Shown: positions 19,886 through 29,460, counted from the first letter of the stretch. The stretch: DNA of 64,000 bases from Methylobacter sp. S3L5C (GCF_022788635.1 NZ_CP076024.1:3348001-3412000), one strand, 5' to 3'. The notes: a model not told the origin generated them from the sequence alone. Program-made: numbers and translations.

Positions 19886-19984
19886 CTGAGTACTAGGCGG
19901 AGACCCCCTACTTATCTACCAGACTGATGCGCAACACGTTTACCTGACGCGGTTAGGTAATCACGCCCAACTTTTCAAAAGTAT

Positions 19985-20115
19985 GTGAGCTACTTAGGGA
20001 CGTGGTTTGCAACCTCTTCCTTAACGTTTTGGCAATGCCACGGCCCCATTGCTCGACGGGAAGCTGGAGCTTCCAAGACCACATTCGCAAACTGGACAAT
20101 GGAGGTCATGCTTTG
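19985..20115. repeat. Second diverged copy of the palindromic repeat unit
   Basis: Carries GGTTTGCAACC at 20003-20013 and CGACGGGAAGCTGGAGCTTCCAAG further on, in the same order and spacing type as 19330-19480. It is non-coding, and lies immediately downstream of pgpA on the other strand. Confidence 0.45.
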
Positions 20116-20146
20116 CCTGACCTCCACGAGCAAAAAAGGAGTAGCT

Positions 20147-20662
20147 TTAGTTAAACCAACCTTGATTAACCGCTAAAAGCAATAATGCACCGGCAAATAT
20201 TCCGGCCAGAACGTCATCAATCATGATGCCAAACCCGCCTTCGACATGCCTGTCTAACCATTTAATCGGCCACGGTTTTAGAATATCGAAAAATCTGAAC
20301 AGGATAAATCCGGCGATGATGGTTTGCCAGGTAAGAGGAACCAACCACATGGTTATCAGGAAACCGGCAATTTCATCCCAAACGATACCGCCAAAATCAT
20401 GTTCGCCTAATTTTTCTGCTGCATTTCCACAGATCCACACACCGACGACAGTTACGACTACAGTCAACAGACTATAAATAAGACAATCGGCTTGGGCAAA
20501 CAACCAATAAACGGGAATTGCGGCCAAAGTACCCATTGTGCCCGGTGCTTTTTTTACCAACCCGGAACCAAAGCCAAAAGCCAGAAACAATATCGGATCA
20601 GACAGAATTTGCCTGGGTGTCAGTTTATTTTTACCGTAGCAGGTATCAAGAAAAATGCTCAT
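20147..20662 (-). CDS. pgpA: Phosphatidylglycerophosphatase A
   Basis: 171 residues from the ATG at 20662, giving MSIFLDTCYGKNKLTPRQIL; the longer ORF to 20737 lies wholly within thiL and is unlikely. Family motifs are GFGSGLVKKAPGTMGTLAAIP, the metal-binding DFGGIVWDEIAGF, and FRFFDILKPWPIKWLDRHVEGGFGIMIDDVLAG. An integral membrane enzyme, it dephosphorylates phosphatidylglycerol phosphate to phosphatidylglycerol. It overlaps the 3' end of thiL by 17 bp, the usual thiL-pgpA coupling. Confidence 0.93.
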   Translation of the reverse strand: MSIFLDTCYGKNKLTPRQILSDPILFLAFGFGSGLVKKAPGTMGTLAAIPVYWLFAQADCLIYSLLTVVVTVVGVWICGNAAEKLGEHDFGGIVWDEIAGFLITMWLVPLTWQTIIAGFILFRFFDILKPWPIKWLDRHVEGGFGIMIDDVLAGIFAGALLLLAVNQGWFN

Positions 20663-21593
20663 AACTTTTACTATTAAAGGGTTGGATAGCACCTGATTTA
20701 CGCAAACGCAAACCGGGAGTTGATTCAATAACGCCAATCTTTGTACAATTGATGGTTAATTGAGATGCTTTTTCCGGGCTTACCGTGAAGCACAATTCAT
20801 AGTCATCGCCAGCGGTCAGCGGCATAGTCCAGTCTCCGGTAGCATTTATATAAGCCAATACCGCATCGGACAGTGGCAAAGCTTCCCAATCAAGACAAGC
20901 ACCGACATTGCTTTGCTCCAAAATATGGCCTAAATCACCAGCAAGACCATCTGATACATCAATACAGGCATTGGCAATATCGAGTAATGCCTGCCCTGCT
21001 TCTATTTGCGGATTCGGCTGATTAAAGCGTTGCTGTGATGCCTGTGGATCATCGCAGTGATAGCCTTGTTTGATTTTCAAGCCTAACCCGGCATCACCTA
21101 GTGACCCGGTGAGATATACAAAATCACCCGGTTTTGCACTTGAGCGCAGTAGCGCTTTGCCTTTTGGCACAAAACCCATCGCCTGAACCGTTAGCGTTAA
21201 CGGACCTAATGTGGTATCGCCGCCAATCAAATCCACTGAATAATGCTCGGCAAGATTTAAAAAGCCTTTAGAAAAAGCCGTTAACCAGTTTTCGTCGACA
21301 CGGGGTAACGTTAACGCCAGTGTCACAGAAACAGGCTTTGCGCCCATACCGGCCAGATCACTTAAATTAACGGCCAGTAATTTATGCCCCAGTTGTTCAG
21401 GATCGGTTCTCGCAAAAAAATGGACATTTTCAACCATGGTATCGGTAGTCACTGCCAACTCATACCCCTCCGGCAATGACAATAGGGCACAATCATCACC
21501 GATACCCAAGCGTGTTGATGGATTAATAACCCGCTGCTTGGTAAAGAAACGTTGGATTAAGGAAAATTCGGAAATTGGGGGATTATGGTTCAA
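20646..21593 (-). CDS. thiL: Thiamine-monophosphate kinase
   Basis: 315 residues of the ThiL/PurM-like fold. Motifs are EFSLIQRFF at the N-terminus, RLGIGDDCALL, TTDTMVENVHFF, the metal site GGDTT, and DVSDGLAGDLGHIL near residue 210. It phosphorylates thiamine monophosphate to thiamine pyrophosphate. The only start I can find is TTG at 21593-21591, which is the last unit of a tandem TTGAACC heptanucleotide array. This places the start codon, and any ribosome-binding site, inside a simple-sequence repeat. In related genomes it directly follows nusB; here a repeat block separates them. Confidence 0.92.
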   Translation of the reverse strand: MNHNPPISEFSLIQRFFTKQRVINPSTRLGIGDDCALLSLPEGYELAVTTDTMVENVHFFARTDPEQLGHKLLAVNLSDLAGMGAKPVSVTLALTLPRVDENWLTAFSKGFLNLAEHYSVDLIGGDTTLGPLTLTVQAMGFVPKGKALLRSSAKPGDFVYLTGSLGDAGLGLKIKQGYHCDDPQASQQRFNQPNPQIEAGQALLDIANACIDVSDGLAGDLGHILEQSNVGACLDWEALPLSDAVLAYINATGDWTMPLTAGDDYELCFTVSPEKASQLTINCTKIGVIESTPGLRLRKSGAIQPFNSKSYEHFS

Positions 21594-21642
21594 GGTTCAA
21601 GGTTCAAGGTTCAAGGTTCAAGGTTCAAGATTCAAGGTTCAA
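21587..21642. repeat. Heptanucleotide tandem repeat (GGTTCAA)x8 at thiL start
   Basis: Eight units of GGTTCAA; the seventh reads GATTCAA. On the coding strand each unit contains a TTG, and the final one is the apparent thiL start codon. Because 7 is not a multiple of 3, the other TTG codons fall in different frames. Copy-number change would alter the leader and ribosome-binding region. Confidence 0.9.
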
Positions 21643-21745
21643 AGAACGATGCCGGTCGGGATTTGCAACCCGGACTAAAACGTTTAAAGATATCAATAGC
21701 TTTTAAATCGTGAGTAACGGGGTTACAAACCCCGCCACGCTTCAT
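21643..21745. repeat. Two further GGG-N-CCC palindromes between nusB and thiL
   Basis: CGGGATTTGCAACCCG at 21657-21672 and CGGGGTTACAAACCCCG at 21718-21734 share the centre and arms of the palindrome at 19367-19382. The block is non-coding and separates nusB from thiL, which are usually adjacent. Confidence 0.5.
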
Positions 21746-21765
21746 TTAAAACTGGTTAAAGCTTT

Positions 21766-22206
21766 TTACCTTGGGCTTTGCGCCCTACTCCTAATTTCTA
21801 CCGTTCTTTTTTGCTGAGCCACTTTATCCAATATGCCGTTAACATATTTATGACTGCCATCAGCACCAAAGTACTTGGCCAGATTAATGCCTTCATTTAA
21901 AACGACGCGATAAGGCATATCCAATCGATTCATTAATTCATAGACACCAATTCTTAAAATAGCTCTTTCAACAGGATCAATCATATCGACCGGACGATCG
22001 ACAAATTCAGCCAAGGCTTCATCTATGGCAGCCAAATTTTTAGGCACACCGTGAAACAGCTCGGTAAAATAGCTTTTTTGAACATCTTTCAGACGCTCTT
22101 CTTCGATAAATTGTCGCTCGATTTCAACCAGACTCTGCCCTGTCATTTGCCATTGATATAATGCCTGGACAGCCGCTTTACGGGCATTAGTACGCGTTGA
22201 ACTCAT
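21766..22206 (-). CDS. nusB: Transcription antitermination factor NusB
   Basis: 146 residues, all helical. NusB signatures are ARKAAVQALYQWQMTG near the N-terminus, PVERAILRIGVYEL and PYRVVLNEGINLAKYFGADGSHKYVNGILDKVA. It binds boxA RNA with NusE (S10) in rRNA antitermination. It overlaps ribH by one base pair and forms the usual ribH-nusB pair. Confidence 0.95.
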   Translation of the reverse strand: MSSTRTNARKAAVQALYQWQMTGQSLVEIERQFIEEERLKDVQKSYFTELFHGVPKNLAAIDEALAEFVDRPVDMIDPVERAILRIGVYELMNRLDMPYRVVLNEGINLAKYFGADGSHKYVNGILDKVAQQKRTVEIRSRAQSPR

Positions 22207-22682
22207 CAGGCTTCCAGGTTATTAAATAAATTCACCATTTCAATGGCTGACATTGCTGCTTCCGCGCCCTTATTACCTGCTTTTGTGCCGGCACGTTCTA
22301 TCGCCTGCTCAATTGAGTCAACGGTTAAAACGCCAAAACTAACCGGGATATTATATTGCAGGGAAACCTGTGCCAAGCCTTTTACACATTCACCGGCAAC
22401 ATATTCAAAATGTGGCGTACCACCACGAATGACTGCGCCAACGGCGATAATCGCATCATATTTTTTGATTGCGGCAATGCGCTGCACTACCATCGGCAAC
22501 TCAAATGCACCGGGCGCTTTAACCAGATGAATATCGGCTTTATCGGCACCATGACGAACCAGTGTATCTATGGCACCGGCTTCTAATTGCTCAACGATAA
22601 AACTGTTAAAACGGGACGCTACGATACAAAATTTACCGCCCTGTGCCAATAAATTTCCTTCAAACGTTTTTATTGCTGACAT
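22206..22682 (-). CDS. ribH: 6,7-dimethyl-8-ribityllumazine synthase
   Basis: 158 residues. Motifs are the N-terminal [39 protein letters not shown] (with the catalytic His region) and [16 protein letters not shown]. It condenses 5-amino-6-ribitylamino-uracil with dihydroxybutanone phosphate, normally as a large multimeric capsid-like assembly. It is the next step after RibBA and before RibE, whose genes lie just upstream. Confidence 0.95.
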   Translation of the reverse strand: MSAIKTFEGNLLAQGGKFCIVASRFNSFIVEQLEAGAIDTLVRHGADKADIHLVKAPGAFELPMVVQRIAAIKKYDAIIAVGAVIRGGTPHFEYVAGECVKGLAQVSLQYNIPVSFGVLTVDSIEQAIERAGTKAGNKGAEAAMSAIEMVNLFNNLEA

Positions 22683-22724
22683 GCTTTTTCTCTAATTAAA
22701 TTACAAAATTCTGTTAACTAAAAC

Positions 22725-22743
22725 AACACCATAAAATGGTGTT
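22725..22743 (-). terminator. Hairpin between ribBA and ribH
   Basis: AACACCAT (22725-22732) pairs exactly with ATGGTGTT (22736-22743) around a 3-nt loop and is followed on the minus strand by GTTTTAGTT. A second imperfect hairpin lies just upstream at 22747-22769. It may attenuate or end the ribD-ribE-ribBA transcript before ribH. The stem is AT-rich, so strength is uncertain. Confidence 0.42.
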
Positions 22744-22862
22744 ATCGCTTGACTTAGCCTAAGCCAAGCATTGTTGTGATCACTATTGATCCGGCTAAGC
22801 CACTCTATTGACCGATAAACTACAACGCGTCAATTTCCAAGAGGGTATTGCCGATTGGCAAT

Positions 22863-23966
22863 TCAGGCTACATGCTCAGACACTTCCAAATCATACCCGG
22901 ATAAGCCAACATATTTTTTCTGGGCGCCCAGTACTTTTAATTTATGTACGCCCAAGTCGGCCAGTATTCTTGCACCGGTTCCGGTCAGTCGCCAATGTTC
23001 TGCAGCTGGCGCGTTAACCGTGCTGAGTACACCGTTATCTTCCAACTGATAGCGATGAATTAATTCTGCCAGTGCTTTATTATCTTCACTTTGCCTGATT
23101 ACCACCAAAACGCCGCGACCTTCCTCGGCAATTTTTTGCATGGCGGTTCGAATTGAAACGCTGGAGTCATTTCGTTTTGATGAAAATATATCATCCAGTA
23201 AATTACGGGCATGAACGCGAACTAAAACCGGCTCGTCACCCGAGACCTTGCCCATAACCAAAGCCAGATGCAGATTATTATCGTTCTGGTCTTGATAAGC
23301 ATAGAGACGAAAATCACCAAATTCCGTGGGATACACACATTCACTAATGCGTTCCAGCGTGTTTTCATGCTGAATACGATAATGAATCAAATCAGCGATA
23401 GTACCCATCTTAAGATTATGTTGCTTGGCAAATACCTCCAAATCCGGTCGTCTCGCCATGGTACCGTCTTCATTAAGGATTTCTACTATAACAGCAGAAG
23501 GGTCGACACCCGCCAGTTTAGCCAGATCACAACCCGCTTCGGTGTGTCCGGCACGGCGCAGTACGCCACCAGGATTGGCCATTAAAGGGAATATATGCCC
23601 GGGCTGTACCAAATCATCTGCCGTGGCATTGGGTGCCACAGCACTTTGAACCGTTCGGGCACGATCAGCAGCAGAAATACCGGTGGTCACACCAACTGCC
23701 GCTTCAATAGAAACGGTAAAATTGGTCGAATGTGCGGTTTTATTCTCATTAACCATCAACGGTAAACGTAACTGCTGACAACGCTCACTGGTTAAGGTTA
23801 AACAAATCAAGCCACGTCCGTAACGGGCCATAAAATTAATATCTTCCGGTCGCGTAAAAGCGGCAGCCATTAACAGGTCGCCCTCATTTTCACGATCTTC
23901 ATCATCCATAATGATGACCATTTTTCCTAACCGTAAATCGTCTATAATTTCTTCAATTGTATTCAT
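22863..23966 (-). CDS. ribBA: 3,4-dihydroxy-2-butanone-4-phosphate synthase with degenerate GTP cyclohydrolase II domain
   Basis: 367 residues. The N-terminal RibB domain (1-200) is intact: [23 protein letters not shown], and [16 protein letters not shown]. It makes the four-carbon precursor of riboflavin from ribulose 5-phosphate. The C-terminal RibA-like domain has lost the zinc cysteines: where RibA has HSEC and RCDC, this protein has HARN and KRNDSS (about residues 247-262). The RQEGRG-type catalytic stretch is also replaced by RQSEDN. GTP cyclohydrolase II activity is therefore unlikely, and a separate ribA should exist elsewhere. The ATG shares one base with the ribE stop. Confidence 0.93.
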   Translation of the reverse strand: MNTIEEIIDDLRLGKMVIIMDDEDRENEGDLLMAAAFTRPEDINFMARYGRGLICLTLTSERCQQLRLPLMVNENKTAHSTNFTVSIEAAVGVTTGISAADRARTVQSAVAPNATADDLVQPGHIFPLMANPGGVLRRAGHTEAGCDLAKLAGVDPSAVIVEILNEDGTMARRPDLEVFAKQHNLKMGTIADLIHYRIQHENTLERISECVYPTEFGDFRLYAYQDQNDNNLHLALVMGKVSGDEPVLVRVHARNLLDDIFSSKRNDSSVSIRTAMQKIAEEGRGVLVVIRQSEDNKALAELIHRYQLEDNGVLSTVNAPAAEHWRLTGTGARILADLGVHKLKVLGAQKKYVGLSGYDLEVSEHVA

Positions 23967-24622
23967 TAGCCAAAAAACCCACTCTTTTGCAATAATTCTT
24001 CTGTAATGCCACCCTGATCATAAGCTGCTGACTTGCCTTGCATTAATCGCTCCATATAACGCGCCAGTAAATCTACTTCAAGATTAACCTCAGTACCAAC
24101 TGTCGCTGAACCCAGCGTCGTATCTTTCAGTGTGTACGGTACGATATTAACACTGAATTGAGCACCCTTAACCTCGTTGACTGTCAAACTAATACCGTTG
24201 ATACAGATAGAGCCTTTTTCAGCGATATATTTAGCCAGATTATCAGGGGCTTTAACGGTAAAGCGATACGAATTTCCATCCGCTTTTTTTTCTGTCACTT
24301 TACCGATACCGTCAACATGCCCGCTAACAATATGCCCACCCATCCGGGTTGACGGCGTTAAAGCCAGCTCCAGATTAACAGGCGTACCCACCGTTGCGGT
24401 ATTTAAAATGCTTCTTGACAAGGTTTCATTGGAAACATCGGCACAAAAATAATGCGCTCCCAACTCCACTGCCGTTAAACAAACGCCGTTAACAGCGATA
24501 CTGTCACCCAGCACCACATCTGTTAGTGATAACTTGCCGGTGTCTATCTTAAGCTGGCAAGCCCCTGCCCGACGACCGATTGCTGCTATTTTACCTACGG
24601 CTAAAATAATACCTGTAAACAT
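23966..24622 (-). CDS. ribE: Riboflavin synthase alpha subunit
   Basis: 218 residues with two tandem lumazine-binding barrels. The N-terminal barrel is [12 protein letters not shown] with VNGVCLTAV; the second has [27 protein letters not shown] and the C-terminal helix. It dismutates two lumazines to riboflavin plus the pyrimidine precursor. It lies between ribD (60 bp upstream) and ribBA (overlapping). No FMN riboswitch was recognised upstream. Confidence 0.95.
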   Translation of the reverse strand: MFTGIILAVGKIAAIGRRAGACQLKIDTGKLSLTDVVLGDSIAVNGVCLTAVELGAHYFCADVSNETLSRSILNTATVGTPVNLELALTPSTRMGGHIVSGHVDGIGKVTEKKADGNSYRFTVKAPDNLAKYIAEKGSICINGISLTVNEVKGAQFSVNIVPYTLKDTTLGSATVGTEVNLEVDLLARYMERLMQGKSAAYDQGGITEELLQKSGFFG

Positions 24623-24682
24623 TAGGCCTCTGTGTCATTTAGGGCGCATGCCATGCACCGATTAATAATAGAAAAAAGCACG

Positions 24683-25771
24683 CTATGATGCAGTCAATGT
24701 TAACTTTATATCTGGCCCAATCTGCCTGACATCGCTTACATGTAACGTTTTTTTATCCGCCATATGCTGCAATCCAGGTACGGTAAATAATCCTCGCCCT
24801 TGATCACCAAGGATACAGGGTGCCATATAAACCACCCATTCATCAACCAGGCCTTCAGCCAGTAACGCGCCATTAATTATCGAGCCTGCTTCAACCAGCA
24901 ACTCATTAATTTGTTGTTGCGCTAAAAAAGCCATCACGGCAGACAGATCAAGCCGGCCATTTTTATCGGCCAGCGTATAAACTTCAAAACCAGCTGCCTG
25001 CAAAGCTTGCCGCTTTTGTTCATCCTGTGAGCACGTCAAAATCAGACTACGTCCAGCCAACTTTGCCATTTTGGCAGTAACCGGCATGTTCAAGGCAGAA
25101 TCAAGTACCACTCTAACCGGTTGCACAACATCCCAGGCAACCCTGGCATTTAACGCGGGATCATCCGCTAATACCGTATTAATACCCGTTAAAATAGCCG
25201 AACTCTCCGCTCTTAAGCGATGTACATCCGCTCTGGCTTCGGCTGAAGTTATCCATTTACTTTCTCCAGAGGCCATCGCAGTACGTCCATCCAGACTCAT
25301 CGCCAACTTGCTGCGGACAAAGGGACGCGTTACTGTCACTCTTTTAATAAAACCCCGATTTAATGCCAGTGCATCTTCTTCCAATACACCACAACTTACT
25401 TTAATGCCGGCGGCTTTCAGTTTTTCCAAGCCACGACCTGACACCAGCGGATTAGGATCTTGCATGGCAACCACAACACGACTTACACCGGCGGTTATCA
25501 GCGCATCACTGCAAGGCGGTGTTTTGCCATGATGACTACAAGGCTCCAAGGTGACATAAGCAGTTGCACCGCGAGCATCCTGAACATTTTTTAATGCTTC
25601 AACTTCTGCGTGTCCAAGGCCCGTTTTAGCATGCCAGCCTTCACCAATAACTTCGCCATTTCTGACTAAAACACAGCCTACACGGGGGTTGGGGTCCGTC
25701 GTATAGCGACCTTTTTTAGCCAGTTGAATCGCTCTGGCCATATAAAAAGCATCTTCACTGGGTGAACTCAT
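24683..25771 (-). CDS. ribD: Bifunctional diaminohydroxyphosphoribosylaminopyrimidine deaminase / reductase
   Basis: 362 residues. The N-terminal zinc deaminase (1-145) has the HAEVEAL and [11 protein letters not shown] metal sites. The C-terminal NADPH-dependent reductase (150-360) has [20 protein letters not shown] and the ribose-phosphate site. It catalyses the second and third steps of riboflavin synthesis. It overlaps the upstream nrdR by 4 bp, the conserved nrdR-ribD arrangement of gammaproteobacteria. Confidence 0.95.
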   Translation of the reverse strand: MSSPSEDAFYMARAIQLAKKGRYTTDPNPRVGCVLVRNGEVIGEGWHAKTGLGHAEVEALKNVQDARGATAYVTLEPCSHHGKTPPCSDALITAGVSRVVVAMQDPNPLVSGRGLEKLKAAGIKVSCGVLEEDALALNRGFIKRVTVTRPFVRSKLAMSLDGRTAMASGESKWITSAEARADVHRLRAESSAILTGINTVLADDPALNARVAWDVVQPVRVVLDSALNMPVTAKMAKLAGRSLILTCSQDEQKRQALQAAGFEVYTLADKNGRLDLSAVMAFLAQQQINELLVEAGSIINGALLAEGLVDEWVVYMAPCILGDQGRGLFTVPGLQHMADKKTLHVSDVRQIGPDIKLTLTAS

Positions 25772-26220
25772 TTTTTTTGTAAATCTTCAATCATCTCAGT
25801 AAATTCACTGACATCCTGAAAACTGCGATACACCGATGCAAACCTTACAAAAGCCACATGATCCAGTGAACTTAACTCTTTCATGACTTTTTCACCCAAT
25901 TCCTCCACGGCAATTTCACGCTCCCCCCGTTGCATTAACTCTTTTTTTATACGATTAATTGCCGCTTCAATAGCATCACTATCAACCGGTCTTTTTTCCA
26001 AGGCTTTAAGCATTCCCGAGCGCAATTTTCGCTCTTCAAAAGGCTGGCGGTTACCATCACGCTTGACAACACGTGGCATAGTTAATTCTGCTATTTCAAA
26101 CGTGGTGAAGCGTTCCTTGCAGACATTACATTCACGTCGACGACGAACCTGATCCCCTTCATTTATTAATCGGGAATCAAGGACTCGTGTATCTTGTGCC
26201 GCACAAAATGGACATCGCAT
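25768..26220 (-). CDS. nrdR: Transcriptional repressor NrdR
   Basis: 150 residues from the ATG at 26220 ([17 protein letters not shown]), which begins at the conserved zinc ribbon; a longer ORF adds 17 atypical residues. Zinc ligands are CPFC and CNVC, followed by the ERFTTFE linker and an ATP-cone domain ([16 protein letters not shown]). It represses ribonucleotide reductase genes in response to the ATP/dATP balance. No NrdR boxes were searched for genome-wide. It is the first gene of the nrdR-rib operon. Confidence 0.95.
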   Translation of the reverse strand: MRCPFCAAQDTRVLDSRLINEGDQVRRRRECNVCKERFTTFEIAELTMPRVVKRDGNRQPFEERKLRSGMLKALEKRPVDSDAIEAAINRIKKELMQRGEREIAVEELGEKVMKELSSLDHVAFVRFASVYRSFQDVSEFTEMIEDLQKK

Positions 26221-26327
26221 AAAACTTAAGCCACTGTTTTTATATACCGAAAACTCGGCCTTTATATTCAAAACCTGTTATTTTATAACATTTCATAACG
26301 TTATTTGACTTTTATTTTTATAATCAG

Positions 26328-27350
26328 TTATTTAAGCTTGGTCAATTTTACCACTCGCCCTTCAGTGGCAGATTGCAAAGCCGCAACAATAACCTTGCAA
26401 TTGGCTTTAGCATCATCCAACGATAATGCAGGTTGGCGGTTATTTAACACACAATCACTGAAATGCTCAATTTCAAGACGGAAATGATTCTCAACGGGCA
26501 GTTGCTCTTCGCAGTGCCTGCCATCTTCAGTCCACCAGGAAATGGTGGGGACATCTCCCGGAGATTGCCAGACAGTATGGCATTTTATACCGCCTTTTGA
26601 CCCGGTAATCTCATATTCAGAGCGCCTTGCACGCTCAAAGCTAAAATCAAAATGTGCCTGTTTTCCGGCACCGAAATCAATGATACCGCTGGTAGTAATA
26701 TCAGCACCACTCTCAACATACTTGGCCATCGCGGTTACCGCGACCGGAGTTTCCTTAAAAAACATCCGTGCCGAATGAATTGCATAACAGCCAATATCCC
26801 ACATGGCACCACCGCCATGCTCAACACTTTCTACCAGACGATATAGCCGTGCAGGTTTCATCATAAAAGAATAACTGGCACGCACAAATCTTACTTCGCC
26901 AATTAGCCCGGAATGAATCAATTCCTGAACCCGTGCGTATTGCGGGTGAAATCGATACATAAAACCTTCCATGACTGTCACTTTATGCTTGATAGCCGCA
27001 ACTTTAATGGCTTCAATATCAGCAACTGTCAACGCCATCGGTTTTTCGCACAACACATGCTTGCCGCATGCTATGGCACGTAGTACCCATTCGGCATGTT
27101 CATGATTGGCAAGAGGCAAGTACACGGCATCAACGTTAGTATCGCTTAGCAAATCTTCGAGATTATCATACGTTTTAACAGACTGATGCTGTGGCGCGTA
27201 TTGAGCCATTATTTTCGCAGCGGCGCCAGGACGACGACTGGCAATGGCCACCAACTTCGCATTTGACGCTTCAACGATAGCCGGAAGCAAGCGCTCATTT
27301 ACACGAGCAGCACCTAAAATACCCCAGCGTAATTTTGTTTTTATATTCAT
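26328..27350 (-). CDS. Gfo/Idh/MocA-family NAD(P)-dependent oxidoreductase
   Basis: 340 residues. The N-terminal Rossmann fold (WGILGAARVNERLLPAI) and the catalytic-region motif CGKHVLCEKPMAL with Lys near residue 96 are family hallmarks. The C-terminal alpha/beta substrate domain contains GGGAMWDIGCYAIHSARMFF. Members oxidise or reduce sugars, inositols and related compounds. The substrate cannot be told; similarity in layout to xylose/glucose dehydrogenases of this family is only general. It stands alone, with about 100 bp on each side. Confidence 0.88.
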   Translation of the reverse strand: MNIKTKLRWGILGAARVNERLLPAIVEASNAKLVAIASRRPGAAAKIMAQYAPQHQSVKTYDNLEDLLSDTNVDAVYLPLANHEHAEWVLRAIACGKHVLCEKPMALTVADIEAIKVAAIKHKVTVMEGFMYRFHPQYARVQELIHSGLIGEVRFVRASYSFMMKPARLYRLVESVEHGGGAMWDIGCYAIHSARMFFKETPVAVTAMAKYVESGADITTSGIIDFGAGKQAHFDFSFERARRSEYEITGSKGGIKCHTVWQSPGDVPTISWWTEDGRHCEEQLPVENHFRLEIEHFSDCVLNNRQPALSLDDAKANCKVIVAALQSATEGRVVKLTKLK

Positions 27351-27445
27351 ACGATTAATCCTTTTCGTGTGCGAGTCGCAGAAAATCGCCTGTTTTCTGT
27401 TCCAACATAACTTGATATGTACTAAAGCAGATTTAAGAGGGCTGG

Positions 27446-28201
27446 TTAATTATCAGTCAGGGTGTTTTTCGATTGTGCATACAATGCCGCACCCACAATA
27501 CCGGCCTGATTTAAAAAGGCAGCTGGCTTTACCTGTGCATCTACCGTAATTTGTTTATTAAATTTGTTGAACTTTTTGCTGGCACCACCGCCAAGAATGA
27601 TCAAATCAGGCCAGAACAGCGCTTCCATCTGCATCAGATAAGTGTTGAAGCGCTTTCCCCAAACTTTCCAGCTCAAATTTTTATTTTTCCGAACGGCATC
27701 TGAGGTGTAATGCTCGGCTTTTTTGCCGTTTTTTAAATATACATGGCCTAATTCCGTATTGGGAAGTAACTTTCCATCACTAAAAAAAACCGTACCCAAG
27801 CCGGTACCAACGGTTATCAGTAAAACAACCCCGGATTGACCTACTCCTTCACCAAAATGCATTTCTGCCATGCCGGCCGCATCGGCATCATTCAAACTAT
27901 AACAGGAACATTTAGTCGCTTCTGAAAACAGCCTATCGATATTGATACCGATAAACGATGGCGCTATATTAGCCGCTGTCTTCGGTATACCGTGTTGAAT
28001 AGCAGCAGGAAAACCACATCCAACCAAGCCGCTCCAGTTGAAATGAATGACCAGTTGCGCCAGGATTGCTGCAATCGCTTCTGGCGTTGCCGGTTGCGGT
28101 GTATCAATACGATGACGCTCGGTGACCAGTTCACCCGTTACCGTATCAACAACAGCGCCTTTAATACCTGACCCACCTATATCCACACCGAGAATTAGCA
28201 T
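27446..28201 (-). CDS. ppgK: Polyphosphate glucokinase (ROK family)
   Basis: 251 residues with the phosphate-binding loop [14 protein letters not shown], the PpgK-type [23 protein letters not shown], and a C-terminal [10 protein letters not shown]. It phosphorylates glucose with inorganic polyphosphate (and often ATP). The length and the ELGH-based signature match PpgK rather than NagK or Glk. A hairpin-bounded spacer of about 300 bp lies downstream of the DUF1097 gene and upstream of this gene. Confidence 0.9.
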   Translation of the reverse strand: MLILGVDIGGSGIKGAVVDTVTGELVTERHRIDTPQPATPEAIAAILAQLVIHFNWSGLVGCGFPAAIQHGIPKTAANIAPSFIGINIDRLFSEATKCSCYSLNDADAAGMAEMHFGEGVGQSGVVLLITVGTGLGTVFFSDGKLLPNTELGHVYLKNGKKAEHYTSDAVRKNKNLSWKVWGKRFNTYLMQMEALFWPDLIILGGGASKKFNKFNKQITVDAQVKPAAFLNQAGIVGAALYAQSKNTLTDN

Positions 28202-28447
28202 AAAATTTCCTGATAATTTATTACTGGGAAAGTCATTGTAGGCAAAGTCATTGCAAATGCAATGATTGAATCAGTCGCTCCTTGTTATTCTGCATCAAAT
28301 GAAATCGAAAATTATAGAGAAGTTAAATTCTGAAAAGGTATAGTCGAGTAACGAGGCGTAAGAATAAACTGAACTTGTAAAATAAGTTATTATTCGGAAA
28401 ACTTAAAAACCCGACACTATCGGTATGGGTACTACAATAAAGGTATG

Positions 28448-28472
28448 GGTGGGTAAAACAGCATTACCCACC
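28448..28472 (-). terminator. Hairpin terminator candidate after the DUF1097 gene
   Basis: GGTGGGTAA (28448-28456) and TTACCCACC (28464-28472) form a perfect 9-bp GC-rich stem with a 7-nt loop, 29 bp past the gene stop at 28501. The following minus-strand sequence is only moderately T-rich. The remaining spacer (28202-28447) shows no gene. Confidence 0.52.
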
Positions 28473-28500
28473 TCATGCAATTTATTAGTTTGTAATCAGT

Positions 28501-29043
28501 TTACTTGGTTAGTTTTGCACTCAGTTGTGCTGACCATTGACCAAAATAAGTACCAACAACAATGGAAATAGAGATAACCAGTAAAGGGTTGCTCAGAGAA
28601 ATACTCCACAGAACATCCTGATTTAACTTATCAGGTGTTTGCAACAAATAGGCAAAAGTTGATGAATAACCTAATACGCTGGCAGGTATTGTGGCAAGTT
28701 GTGGGATATTTGCAGCCAGACACATAACGACAACAGCAACGGCTACGGTAATGGCAGCCATAGCTGGAAAACCAAGAATCGCTGTAGATGGAATATGGGT
28801 AAGCAAAATAGCCGTGATCCAGGCCATAAATACACCGAAAATTCCGCATACGATAGTGTTTATCAATGCTTCTTTGCTGGCACCCAGAAAAAAGTAAGCA
28901 GCCCATGCGATAGTCGCTGCCCATATAAAAAAGAAACCACTCAAAGGTCCTACTGCCAAAAATGTTGCAACTCCGGCCAGACCGCCAATACTTAAAGAGA
29001 GCGCTGTTAGTGAATCGAAAGAGAGTGCTTTTAGTTTATCCAT
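28501..29043 (-). CDS. DUF1097-family membrane protein
   Basis: 180 residues, almost entirely hydrophobic with five to six membrane segments. The glycine/alanine-rich helices (FFFIWAATIAWAAYFFLGASKEAL, and IFGVFMAWITAILLTH) and the length fit the DUF1097 (YcdZ-like) inner-membrane family, whose function is unknown. The ATG at 29043 is the natural start. It is an isolated gene with a terminator-like hairpin downstream and a 567-bp non-coding region upstream. Confidence 0.75.
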   Translation of the reverse strand: MDKLKALSFDSLTALSLSIGGLAGVATFLAVGPLSGFFFIWAATIAWAAYFFLGASKEALINTIVCGIFGVFMAWITAILLTHIPSTAILGFPAMAAITVAVAVVVMCLAANIPQLATIPASVLGYSSTFAYLLQTPDKLNQDVLWSISLSNPLLVISISIVVGTYFGQWSAQLSAKLTK

Positions 29044-29460
29044 AATATATATCCAAAAAAGATCACCTCACAATTAGTATTTAGGAGATTTCCTGCAAAT
29101 AACATACCCTGCTTGCAGGTCTTTTTATTTGTTGACGACAAGTCAAAATAGTTGCGTAATCAGAGCTGCGAGCTTATTTTTTGTCGTGTAAATAAAAAAT
29201 CCTGTAATATTTAGGTCTATTAATTCCTGGATATCACCTTAGCCAGACTTCACATTGAGGTGGTTCTATGAAATCCAACATTTTCGGTTAATCAAACGAC
29301 CAAACAGATCTGACGGTATCAAGTATTATCGAATAATACTCAAAAGCACTCAAATCAGCGGCTGATTTTATACTTTACTGATGACATAGGTCAATTGATA
29401 AGACCGCATCCCGGCATGAGCACTTTAATAAACAAATTTCTCAAGATGATATCCGAGAAT
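29044..29460. other. Intergenic region without a recognisable gene
   Basis: AT-rich spacer upstream of the DUF1097 gene. No credible ORF or RNA gene was found. It should carry the DUF1097 promoter. Confidence 0.45.

Noticed and set aside
20662-20737. Longer N-terminus for PgpA and similar upstream extensions for PilV, PilX and NrdR
   Set aside because: The extensions lie within neighbouring genes or precede conserved N-termini and have no ribosome-binding sites.
22683-24682. FMN riboswitch before the riboflavin genes
   Set aside because: I looked for the conserved RFN blocks upstream of ribD, ribE, ribBA and ribH and did not find them; spacers are too short in most cases.
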